Assembly (NCBI RefSeq): GCF_011193355.1
Contig: NZ_CP049780.1
Span: forward strand, 1,947,307 to 2,011,306
DNA length: 64,000 bases
Direction: 5' to 3'
DNA from: Streptomyces sp. JB150
GTDB taxonomy: Bacteria; Actinomycetota; Actinomycetes; Streptomycetales; Streptomycetaceae
The position numbers and the translations under genes were made by a program. This document shows, piece by piece, positions 57,473 through 64,000 of this stretch. A model generated the notes under the pieces. The model was not told the DNA's origin, ran no database searches, and was given only the letters and a program-made list of their open reading frames with translations. The stretch's first letter is position 1, and every line of letters starts with the position of its first letter.

Positions 57473-57723
57473 CCTCCTGTCGCGGTCAGGGAGCCTCCCG
57501 GAAGCCCCGGGCGATTCCCTCGAACACTGCGTCAATTCTACTGCCCGCCACTGACAATCGGGGGTTCGTGGAGCACGCGAAAAGCCCTGGTCAGTACGGG
57601 AATTGCAGGTGAGTCAGGCCGTACGGGAGGGGCGTGTGGGGCACCTCGCGGAAATCGAACACGGGCGGCTTTCCTCCGGGTGCCGTCCGGGGGCGTGGCC
57701 GTGCTGCGCGTACCGTGTCCGGC

Positions 57724-58083
57724 ATGGAAATCTGGATCAATCCCGCCTGCTCCAAGTGCCGCAGCGCCGTGCGGCTCCTCGACGCCGAGGGGGCCGACTA
57801 CACCGTCCGCCGCTACCTGGAGGACGTCCCGACCGAGGACGAGATCCGTGCCGTACTCGACCGCCTCGGCCTCGAACCCTGGGACATCACGCGCACCCAG
57901 GAGGCGGTCGCCAAGGAGCTGGGCCTGAAGGAGTGGCCGCGGGACGCCGCCTCGCGCGACCGGTGGGTCACGGCGCTGGCCGAGCATCCGAAGCTGATCC
58001 AGCGGCCCATCATCACCGCGGACGACGGTACGGCCGTGGTCGCCCGCACCGACGAGGCCGTACGGGACGCGCTGTCCCGCTGA
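57724..58083 (+). CDS. ArsC/Spx-like thioredoxin-fold reductase
   Basis: This 119-residue protein, MEIWINPACSKCRSAVRLLDAEGADYTVRRYLEDVPTEDEIRAVLDRLGLEPWDITR, then LIQRPIITADDGTAVVARTDEAV, matches the ArsC/YffB family. Cys9 and Cys12 form CSKC in place of the usual single catalytic Cys. It may be an arsenate reductase-like or glutaredoxin/mycoredoxin-coupled oxidoreductase. No other arsenic genes are near. Confidence 0.85.
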   Translation: MEIWINPACSKCRSAVRLLDAEGADYTVRRYLEDVPTEDEIRAVLDRLGLEPWDITRTQEAVAKELGLKEWPRDAASRDRWVTALAEHPKLIQRPIITADDGTAVVARTDEAVRDALSR

Positions 58084-58203
58084 CGTCGGCGCAACACGCT
58101 TGTGACGCAGGCCACTTCAACACGTCACCGTGGTCGCTGAGCAACCTCGTTCGGGATCTCGTACATAGCGGCGTACGCTCCCCGACCTCTTCAGGAGGCG
58201 CGC

Positions 58204-58899
58204 ATGTCGCGTAGGAGAAAACTCGGCACGAAGAAGAAGATCGCGCTGCTGGTGAGTGCCGCGACGGTGGCGGGAGGCGGTGCCTTCGTCATGGCGAGCA
58301 CGTCGAACGCCGCCCAGTCGGCGAAGGACTCGACCGTCTGTCAGGGTCTCGCCACCGCGCTCGGCAACAACCAGCGGTTCATCGAGGCGCAGCGGGCCGC
58401 TCCCGACGCCCAGTCGGAGGCGCGGATCGCCAACCGCGAGGCGGTCATCGCCGAGATCCGGCGCAAGCAGGAGGCCTCCGGGTGCGAGGTGGGCGAGGCG
58501 ATCGGGGGGTCGGCTCAGGACTCCCGGACCGCGCGGCCCTCCGCCCCCGCGGAGGCCGGCGAGCCCGCCGGTCCGTCCCAGCCGGCCGATCCCGCCGCCC
58601 CCGCCGACCCGGCCGCCCCGGCCGATCCGTCGCAGCCGGCCGGGGTGGCCGGTGAGCAGGTCTGCAACGGGTCCACCGTCACCCTCTCCGGCGAGGGCGG
58701 CGCACCGGCCGCGTCCAGCAACCAGTTCCCGGCGGGGACGAAGCTGAAGGTCACCAACCTGGACAACAACAAGTCCACGACGGTGGAGGTCACGTCCGTC
58801 TCCGGCAGCTGTGTCCTGCTCAACAACGCGGCCTTCGAGCAGGTCCGGGAGCCCGGCAAGTTCCTGATCCGCCGGGCGCTGATCGAGAAGGTGGGGTGA
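58204..58899 (+). CDS. Secreted protein with Pro/Ala linker and barrel-like C-terminal domain
   Basis: This 231-residue protein has an AGGAGG ribosome site and a signal peptide (SRRRKLGTKKKIALLVSAATVAGGGAFVMASTSNAAQ). A helical domain (STVCQGLATALGNNQRFIEAQRAAPDAQSEARIANREAVIAEIRRKQEASGCEVGEAIGG) has two Cys. A PADPAAPADP linker leads to a C-terminal domain (VCNGSTVTLSGEGGAPAASSNQFPAGTKLKVTNLDNNKSTTVEVTSVSGSCVLLNNAAFEQV) that looks like an RlpA/expansin-type double-psi barrel with a disulfide. Cell-wall association is likely; function unproven. Confidence 0.78.
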   Translation: MSRRRKLGTKKKIALLVSAATVAGGGAFVMASTSNAAQSAKDSTVCQGLATALGNNQRFIEAQRAAPDAQSEARIANREAVIAEIRRKQEASGCEVGEAIGGSAQDSRTARPSAPAEAGEPAGPSQPADPAAPADPAAPADPSQPAGVAGEQVCNGSTVTLSGEGGAPAASSNQFPAGTKLKVTNLDNNKSTTVEVTSVSGSCVLLNNAAFEQVREPGKFLIRRALIEKVG

Positions 58900-59464
58900 G
58901 GCTCGCCCGGCCCGGCCGGACAGAAGACCGCTGAGGCGGCGGCCCGCGCCCGGGGGCGGGAAGCGCGGCCGCGCGAGGGGGGCACCCCGGCTGCGGCGAA
59001 GTCCGGGGCCGGGGAAGAGACACCGGGGAGGCGGACGTCTCACCTCCGTCGCCGGCCACGCTTCCGCACAAACCGCCGCCTCGGCCCGTCCCACGTCCTG
59101 CCGCTCCCGGCCCGAGGAGCGGCAGGACGCCCGGCGAGTGCGCCGTCTCGGCCCGGCCCAGCACGGAGCCGGGCCGGGGAGGAACAGACGGCGCACCCGC
59201 CGCAGTACCGAGGCCGAGGGAGCGCTCCGAGCAGCGTCTGCCATGGGCACCGAGGACGCGCGCGACCAGCGGACCGCTGCGGCGCCGGCACCGCCGGGCC
59301 GTAGAGGCCGCTGTCGCGGGGCGCGCGCGGGCTGCTGCCCCCGGTGCGGGAGTCCATGCGTCTCGCATACAAGGCGGCCGGCCGCTCACCGCGCCCGCCC
59401 GCGGGCGGTGAGGTGGCGTGCCCGTTCCCCGTTCACCTGGTGAGCCGAGCCACAGCACCACCAG
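58900..59464. other. Long structured region upstream of glnII
   Basis: About 565 bp have no convincing gene but contain strong hairpins. A 13-bp perfect stem (59094-59106 with 59117-59129, loop 10) is followed by a nested structure: outer 11-bp arms 59138-59148 / 59186-59196 with an inner CGGCCCGGC/GCCGGGCCG pair. Farther on are CTCACCGC/GCGGTGAG around 59388-59415. The first may terminate the secreted-protein gene. The rest could be an RNA gene or a leader element. Confidence 0.5.
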
Positions 59465-59502
59465 GTAACACGGGGTTCACATTCGAGCAACGGCCGGGAA
59501 AT
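59465..59502 (+). promoter_or_regulatory. GlnR boxes of glnII promoter
   Basis: Four five-base half-sites recur every 11 bp: GTAAC, TTCAC, GCAAC and GAAAT, each separated by six bases. This is the gTnAc-n6-GaAAc GlnR pattern in tandem. A TTGACA -35-like hexamer lies at 59509-59514. Confidence 0.75.
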
Positions 59503-59602
59503 CGCCTGTTGACAGGCTCGCGGACAGCAAGCGCGGCGCCCCAGTGCCGCAGCGCCGCAGCACCCGCAACCGCGCCCTGACCCACCCCGAAGGATGTGGC
59601 CC

Positions 59603-60634
59603 GTGACCTTCAAGGCTGAGTACATCTGGATCGACGGCACCCAGCCGACCGCCAAGCTCCGCTCCAAGACCAAGATCATCGCGGGTGAGCCCGCCGGTCT
59701 GGAGGCGCTGCCGATCTGGGGCTTCGACGGGTCCTCCACCAACCAGGCCGAGGGCCACTCCTCGGACCGCGTCCTCAAGCCGGTCTTCACCTGCCCGGAC
59801 CCGATCCGCGGCGGTGACGACGTCCTCGTGCTGTGCGAGGTGCTGAACATCGACATGACGCCGCACGAGTCCAACACCCGTGCCGCGCTCGCCGAGGTCG
59901 CCGAGCGGTTCGCCGCGCAGGAGCCGGTCTTCGGCATCGAGCAGGAGTACACCTTCTTCGACGGCTCCCGCCCGCTCGGCTTCCCCGAGGGCGGCTTCCC
60001 GGCCCCGCAGGGCGGCTACTACTGCGGTGTCGGCGCCGACGAGATCTTCGGCCGCGAGATCGTCGAGAAGCACCTCGACAACTGCCTCGCCGCCGGCCTC
60101 GGCATCTCCGGCATCAACGCCGAGGTCATGCCCGGCCAGTGGGAGTTCCAGGTCGGCCCGCTCGCCCCGCTGGAGGTCTCCGACCAGCTGTGGGTGGCCC
60201 GCTGGCTGCTCTACCGCACCGCCGAGGACTTCGGCATCTCCGCCACCCTCGACCCGAAGCCGGTCAAGGGCGACTGGAACGGTGCCGGCGCGCACACCAA
60301 CTTCTCCACCAAGGCGATGCGCGAGGGCTACGACGCGATCATCACCGCCTGCGAGGCGCTGGGCGAGGGCTCCAAGCCGCTCGACCACGTCAAGAACTAC
60401 GGCGCCGGCATCGACGACCGCCTGACCGGCCTGCACGAGACCGCCCCGTGGGACCAGTATTCCTACGGCGTCTCCGACCGCGGCGCCTCGGTCCGCATCC
60501 CGTGGCAGGTCGAGAAGGACGGCAAGGGCTACATCGAGGACCGCCGCCCGAACGCCAACGTCGACCCGTACGTGGTGACCCGCCTGCTGGTGGACACCTG
60601 CTGCTCCGCGCTGGAGAAGGCCGGCCAGGTCTGA
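59603..60634 (+). CDS. glnII: Glutamine synthetase type II
   Basis: This 343-residue enzyme is the eukaryotic-like GSII found in Streptomyces, Frankia and rhizobia. It starts VTFKAEYIWIDGTQPTAKLRSKTKII and has LPIWGFDGSSTNQAEGHSSD, EQEYTFFDGSRPLGFPEGGFPAPQGGYYCGVGAD, INAEVMPGQWEFQVGP and KGDWNGAGAHTNFSTKAMR. GTG 59603, eight bases after GAAGGA, is preferred over ATG 59594. It is not adenylylated and complements GlnA under nitrogen limitation; the GlnR boxes upstream fit that control. Confidence 0.95.
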   Translation: MTFKAEYIWIDGTQPTAKLRSKTKIIAGEPAGLEALPIWGFDGSSTNQAEGHSSDRVLKPVFTCPDPIRGGDDVLVLCEVLNIDMTPHESNTRAALAEVAERFAAQEPVFGIEQEYTFFDGSRPLGFPEGGFPAPQGGYYCGVGADEIFGREIVEKHLDNCLAAGLGISGINAEVMPGQWEFQVGPLAPLEVSDQLWVARWLLYRTAEDFGISATLDPKPVKGDWNGAGAHTNFSTKAMREGYDAIITACEALGEGSKPLDHVKNYGAGIDDRLTGLHETAPWDQYSYGVSDRGASVRIPWQVEKDGKGYIEDRRPNANVDPYVVTRLLVDTCCSALEKAGQV

Positions 60635-60673
60635 TCCCGGAGCGGACTCCGTGCTCCGCAGAGCACCCGGTGT

Positions 60674-60702
60674 GGGGCGCCCGCCGTAACGGCGGGCGCC
60701 CC
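60674..60702 (+). terminator. glnII terminator
   Basis: A perfect 13-bp stem GGGGCGCCCGCCG / CGGCGGGCGCCCC with a three-base TAA loop lies 40 bp after the glnII stop. Confidence 0.9.
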
Positions 60703-60784
60703 TCCTGCGTATCCGCACCCCACCCACGTATCCGCGCCTCCTCGCGCGCACCCGCGCCCCCTCGTGCGCGTATCCTGCGCCCTC

Positions 60785-62677
60785 ATGGGGACCGACGGGG
60801 TGGACCGGGCCGCGCTCACGCACGCGGACGGGCCGGCGGTGGACGTACCGGCGCTGCTGGGGGCGATGGAGTCGCGGGACCCTGAGGTACGCGAGACGGC
60901 CCTCCAGGCGCTGGAGCACGCGCTGTGCCGCTGGGGAGACGTGTGCCCGGCGACCGCCCCCGCCGTGCCGCACCTGGCCCGGCTCGCCCTGGAGGGCCCC
61001 GGCCACCGGGAGGAACTGCTGCGGCTGCTCGGTGACATCGCGGACGGGACCGGCGAGCCCGGGGTGCTCGGCCCGGCCCGGCGTGCCGTGGCGGTCGCGC
61101 TGCCGGCCCTGCTGCCCCTCGCGCACGACGCCGACCCGGGCGTACGGGAGGCGATGCTCTTCCTGATCGCGGCGTGCGGCACGCGGTACGCCCTGCCGCT
61201 GCTGCCCCTGCTGCGGGCCCGGCTGGCCGCGGAGACCGACCCGGAGGTGCTGGGCGGGGTCGTCACCGCGCTCGCGCTGCTCGACGCCGGGGACGGCGGC
61301 GTGCGGCACGCGCTGCTGTCCGACCCCCGGCCCCGGGTGCGGCTCGCCGCGGCCGAGGACCTGCTGCGGACGGCCGCGCCGCCGCTGCCCGGTGACGTGG
61401 CGGAGCACTGCGCCCGCGCCTTCGCCGCCGACCCGCGCCCGAGCCACCGCGGTCGGTGGCCGCGCCCGCATGTGCCGTTCACCGAGCGGCTGGTGGACGA
61501 CCCCGAGGCCGCCCTGCGCGCCCTCGCCGCGGGCGTACCGCTGACCGCCGGGAGGGCAGGGCACCGGCCGGACACCGGCACGCCTTTGGTGTGCGGCGAC
61601 GAGTCCCCGTGGTTCCCCCTCGCCCAGGCGGTCACCGACACCTGGCGGGACCGCGAGGCGGACGTGCTGCCGTGGGCGCTGCGCGCCATGACGGGCGAGG
61701 ACTGGGAGCTGAACTGGCTGGCGCAGACGGCCTGCGCGCTGCCCCCGCGCCACCGTCCGGGCCTGCGCGACCGGGTGCGGCCGTATCTTTCCTCGGACCT
61801 GCCGGACGTGCGGGCGGCGGCGGTCGCCGCGCTGGCCCGCGCGCACGCGCCCGAGGCCGTCGAGGAGGCCGTACGCCTGGTGGAGGAACTGCCGGACCGG
61901 TACGTGACCGCCCGCGCGGTCGACGCGGTGGCCGACGTGTTCGGGGCCGGCGCGCTGCCCGCCGTACGGGCCGTGGCCGGGCGTACGGCGGCCGCGCACG
62001 CCGAGCTGGTCAAGGTGCTGGCCCGGTTCCCGCAGGTGGCGGTCGAGGTGGTCGGGGAACTGTGCGGGATGCTGACGCGGCACGGCACCGGCCGGCCTGC
62101 GGTCGCGGTGCGGGTGCTGGGCCGGCTGGGTCCCGCCGCCGGTGACGCGGCCGAGCGGGCGCTGCGGGTCTGTGTGACCGAGGGCGTCCACTGTGAGGTC
62201 GCCGCGGTGGCGCACCACCGCGTCGGCGGGGATCCCGCACTGGCCCTGTCCCACCTGCGGCGGCTCATGACCGAGCGCCCTGGCTACCGGCTGGAGCTGA
62301 CGGGGGAACTGGGGCCCGCGGGCGCGCCGTTGCTGCCGCTCGTCGAGCCGTTCCTCGCGCCCGCCGCCGGACTCGGGGTCCGCGCGAGGGCCGCGGACGC
62401 CGTCTGGCGCATCACGGGCCGCACCGAGGACACCGTGACACCGGTCGCCCTGGCGGCACTCGGGTGGGAGCGGCCCTACCCCGGCGTGCGCCACCCCGTG
62501 GAGACGCTCACCGGGATGGGACTCGTCCCGCGTTTCGCCGTGGCCCCGCTGCGCGAGGCGGCCGCGTCGCCGCGCCGGCTCGTCCACGACCGCATGGGCG
62601 GCGACTCCCCGCACCCGGACCACGTCCTGCGGGAGGCGGTGCGGCGGCTGCTGGCGACGGCGGAGGTCGTCGGCTGA
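60785..62677 (+). CDS. Large HEAT-repeat protein
   Basis: This 630-residue cytoplasmic protein is built of helical HEAT/PBS repeats (RDPEVRETALQALEHALCRW, HDADPGVREAMLFLIAACG, SDPRPRVRLAAAEDLLRTA, LPDVRAAAVAALARAH). One more unusual middle region follows (CGDESPWFPLAQAVTDTWRDREADVLPWALRAMTGEDWELNWLAQTA). Similar large proteins occur across Streptomyces without a known role. ATG 60785 is preferred. Confidence 0.78.
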   Translation: MGTDGVDRAALTHADGPAVDVPALLGAMESRDPEVRETALQALEHALCRWGDVCPATAPAVPHLARLALEGPGHREELLRLLGDIADGTGEPGVLGPARRAVAVALPALLPLAHDADPGVREAMLFLIAACGTRYALPLLPLLRARLAAETDPEVLGGVVTALALLDAGDGGVRHALLSDPRPRVRLAAAEDLLRTAAPPLPGDVAEHCARAFAADPRPSHRGRWPRPHVPFTERLVDDPEAALRALAAGVPLTAGRAGHRPDTGTPLVCGDESPWFPLAQAVTDTWRDREADVLPWALRAMTGEDWELNWLAQTACALPPRHRPGLRDRVRPYLSSDLPDVRAAAVAALARAHAPEAVEEAVRLVEELPDRYVTARAVDAVADVFGAGALPAVRAVAGRTAAAHAELVKVLARFPQVAVEVVGELCGMLTRHGTGRPAVAVRVLGRLGPAAGDAAERALRVCVTEGVHCEVAAVAHHRVGGDPALALSHLRRLMTERPGYRLELTGELGPAGAPLLPLVEPFLAPAAGLGVRARAADAVWRITGRTEDTVTPVALAALGWERPYPGVRHPVETLTGMGLVPRFAVAPLREAAASPRRLVHDRMGGDSPHPDHVLREAVRRLLATAEVVG

Positions 62678-63014
62678 GACCGCCGGGACGGGGCGTGCGC
62701 GACGGTCACTTCTCGCCACCGTGCGCGGCCGGCGGCGTCCAAGCAGTGAGAGAGGGGTCCGGTCCTCTGTCTCTCGTGCTTGAATGGGGGCATGGCCAGC
62801 TTCCAGAAGCACTCCGCGACGGGTCGCCATGACCTCGAGCCCTTCTGGCCTTCCCGTCAGCACCACGACTTCGACCGGGTGTGTTGCCGCGCGACGAACG
62901 CGCCGGCCCTCTAAAGCCGTACGGGCCCTTCGAGCCGTACACCCTGGCCTTCGGCCGGCGCGACGACGTACGTCCCTCCCCGACGGACTCCTCGCGCGAA
63001 AGAGCTGACCTCTC
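62678..63014. other. Intergenic region before the winged-helix regulator
   Basis: This 337-bp gap starts with hairpin-capable GAGAGAGGGG/CCTCTGTCTCTC sequence around 62749-62775. It then carries a short open frame (62792-62914, listed separately) and finally ~100 bp of leader with a GGCCC/GGGCC pair. Confidence 0.4.
62792..62914 (+). CDS. Possible 40-residue leader peptide
   Basis: The ATG after TTGAATGGGGGC opens MASFQKHSATGRHDLEPFWPSRQHHD and ends DRVCCRATNAPAL with TAA. It shows adjacent Cys codons near its end and lies 100 bp before the regulator gene. Its composition (Phe, His, Gln, Cys) is unlike random high-GC frames. It could be a regulatory upstream frame. Evidence is weak: one short frame with a poor ribosome site. 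Confidence 0.35.
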   Translation: MASFQKHSATGRHDLEPFWPSRQHHDFDRVCCRATNAPAL

Positions 63015-63605
63015 ATGGCGACCACTCGTTCCCTGTCCACCGCCCCCTCGCACAGCGCCCGCCACCGGCTGCGAGCCGTCGACCGCGACGACGTGGTCGA
63101 CGTGACGGACTTCCTGCCGCCGGGCGCGACCTGGCTGCCCGCCCCGCAGCACGCCCTGCCGGTGCTGCCGGGGCGCCCGCCGATGGTCGGTTACCTGGTG
63201 CTGGTCCCGGCCGACCAGCAGCCGCCGTTCCCGCCGTTCGCCGTGCCCGATCAGCCGGACCGGCCCGACCCGCTCGACCAGCCGGGCGAGGTGGCGGCCG
63301 CGAGCGGCACCGAACCCCTCATCCGCATCGACTCCGTCCGCCGCACCGCCGAGGTCGACGGACGCGAACTCGACCTGACGTACCTGGAGTTCGAGCTCCT
63401 GGCGCACCTGGTGGCCCACCCGCACCGGGTGCACACCCGCGACCAGCTGGTCACCACGGTGTGGGGCTACGGGCACGTCGGCGACGGCCGTACGGTCGAC
63501 GTGCACATCGCCCGGCTGCGCCGCAAGCTGGGCGCCGAGCACCGCGACACCATCCGCACCGTGCGCCGGGTCGGCTACAAGTACACCCCGCCCGCCGGGC
63601 GTTGA
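63015..63605 (+). CDS. OmpR/PhoB-type winged-helix regulator without receiver domain
   Basis: This 196-residue protein has a C-terminal winged helix (IRIDSVRRTAEVDGRELDLTYLEFELLAHLVAHPHRVHTRDQLVTTVWGYGHVGDGRTVDVHIARLRRKLGAEHRDTIRTVRRVGYKYTPP). The N-terminal ~90 residues are Pro-rich and lack the aspartate phosphorylation domain of response regulators. No histidine kinase is adjacent. Activity must be controlled by amount or by another signal. Confidence 0.88.
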   Translation: MATTRSLSTAPSHSARHRLRAVDRDDVVDVTDFLPPGATWLPAPQHALPVLPGRPPMVGYLVLVPADQQPPFPPFAVPDQPDRPDPLDQPGEVAAASGTEPLIRIDSVRRTAEVDGRELDLTYLEFELLAHLVAHPHRVHTRDQLVTTVWGYGHVGDGRTVDVHIARLRRKLGAEHRDTIRTVRRVGYKYTPPAGR

Positions 63606-63749
63606 TCCCCCGGCCCGCCGCGGGGCCGCCGCAGGCACCGCGCCGGGCCGCCCCCGGGCCCGCACCGCGCCCGCCCGGGGCCCGGCCCGTGTCTGCCCTC
63701 GGCAGAGCCACCTTCCGTCCCCCCTCCCCGGGCGGGCAGAGTCACCGGC
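63606..63749. other. Short gap, nothing clear
   Basis: This is a GC-rich intergenic stretch with many CCCCGG/GGCCCG runs. No promoter or hairpin stood out. A weak ribosome site (GGGCGGGCAGAG) precedes the next gene. Confidence 0.3.
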
Positions 63750-64000
63750 ATGAGACTTCTTGTGCTGGGCGGTACGGAGTTCGTGGGGCGGGCGGTCGTG
63801 GAGGAGGCCCGAGGGCGCGGCTGGGACGTGACCGTCTTCCACCGGGGCCGCCACGCGGCGCCCGCCGGGGTGCGGGCGCTGCACGGCGACCGCACCGCGC
63901 CCGGCGGGCTCGCCGCCCTCTCCGGCGGCGCGTGGGACGCCGTCGTCGACACCTGGTCGGCGGCGCCCCGCGCGGTGCGGGACGCGGCGCGGCTGCTGCG
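63750..64000 (+). CDS. NAD-dependent epimerase/reductase, truncated by window end
   Basis: The first 83 residues are visible: MRLLVLGGTEFVGRAVVEEARGRGWDVTVFHRGRHAAPAGVRALHGDRTAPGGLAALSGGAWDAVVDTWSAAPRAVRDAARLLR. The GGTEFVGR glycine motif is the Rossmann dinucleotide site of extended short-chain dehydrogenases (isoflavone-reductase/epimerase type). The remainder lies beyond the window, so the substrate cannot be judged. Confidence 0.8.
   Translation, partial: MRLLVLGGTEFVGRAVVEEARGRGWDVTVFHRGRHAAPAGVRALHGDRTAPGGLAALSGGAWDAVVDTWSAAPRAVRDAARLL

Noticed and set aside
58900..59464. Several short frames upstream of glnII
   Set aside because: They overlap one another, are Arg/Pro-rich and lack ribosome sites; the hairpins fit RNA or terminator structure better.
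59477..63040. 1187-codon open frame on the minus strand covering glnII and the HEAT gene
   Set aside because: It is antisense to two well-supported genes and has the Arg/Ala/Gly-rich low-complexity look of high-GC shadow frames, with no recognisable domain.
63750..64000. UDP-glucose 4-epimerase supplying the polysaccharide operon
   Set aside because: The visible N-terminus is a generic reductase/epimerase, truncated and 46 kb away; no link to the operon can be supported.
1..64000. tRNA, rRNA or transfer-messenger RNA genes
   Set aside because: No cloverleaf-like segment with conserved T-loop (GGTTCGA context) or rRNA sequence was recognised; the GTTCGAGCTG at the att cores is coding sequence of glnA.

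Overview
The window is chromosomal DNA from an actinomycete, almost certainly a Streptomyces. Support comes from very high GC with strong third-position GC, frequent GTG starts, start/stop overlaps (ATGA, GTGA), and a gene order I recognise from the Streptomyces core: pspA, cobU/cobT/cobS, pepA-lpd-sucB, gntR-aceE, lipB-lipA, glnA and glnII. Gene-order comparisons are from memory and were not checked against a database.

Region by region. 0-4.5 kb: the edge of an IS5-type transposase, the phage-shock pair pspA-pspAA, a DUF3043 membrane protein, a SAM methyltransferase that seems to start at CTG, and an HtrA-type protease. 4.5-10.7 kb: cobalamin lower-ligand and nucleotide-loop genes (an MBL-CobU fusion, CobT, CobS) with a methyltransferase and two membrane proteins between them. 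10.7-17.3 kb (minus strand): a five-gene coupled operon encoding a secreted polysaccharide deacetylase, a PelF-like GT4 glycosyltransferase, a polytopic membrane protein, a spherulin-4 protein and a GH114 lipoprotein. This part list matches the fungal galactosaminogalactan cluster and resembles bacterial Pel. 17.7-29.4 kb: PepA, then the lipoamide enzymes Lpd and SucB (E2), a GntR regulator, a DUF3533-type permease, AceE (E1), a WYL regulator and a DUF4240 protein. 29.4-36.7 kb: PGRP amidase, MarP-like protease, GNAT, TIGR01777 epimerase, FAD oxidoreductase and an NsdA-like regulator. 36.9-38.8 kb: LipB and LipA make the lipoyl cofactor that the nearby E2 needs. 38.9-42.2 kb: a GlnR-box gene, DUF4191, RDD and glnA.

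42.13-51.88 kb is an integrated element of about 9.75 kb inserted at the 3' end of glnA. It is bounded by 28-bp direct repeats that keep the glnA coding end intact. It carries a tyrosine integrase, an XRE repressor divergent from an excisionase, a prim-pol, a Rep/AAA ATPase with an iteron cluster inside its coding sequence, a terminase-small-subunit-like protein, a GntR regulator, an HNH nuclease and a sigma-region-2-only protein. It has no FtsK/TraB translocase and no capsid or tail genes, so it looks like a phage-satellite (PICI-like) island or a transfer-deficient AICE. The glnA terminator lies just beyond the far repeat, displaced by the insertion.

51.9-64 kb returns to core: small membrane proteins, two HEAT-repeat proteins, DUF2252, a winged-helix protein, an ArsC-like reductase, a secreted protein, glnII behind a long structured leader and GlnR boxes, a winged-helix regulator without a receiver domain, and a truncated epimerase. 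A repeat family of the type GGGGCGCGGGGAAC recurs in intergenic gaps. No rRNA, tRNA, CRISPR array or cobalamin riboswitch was found.
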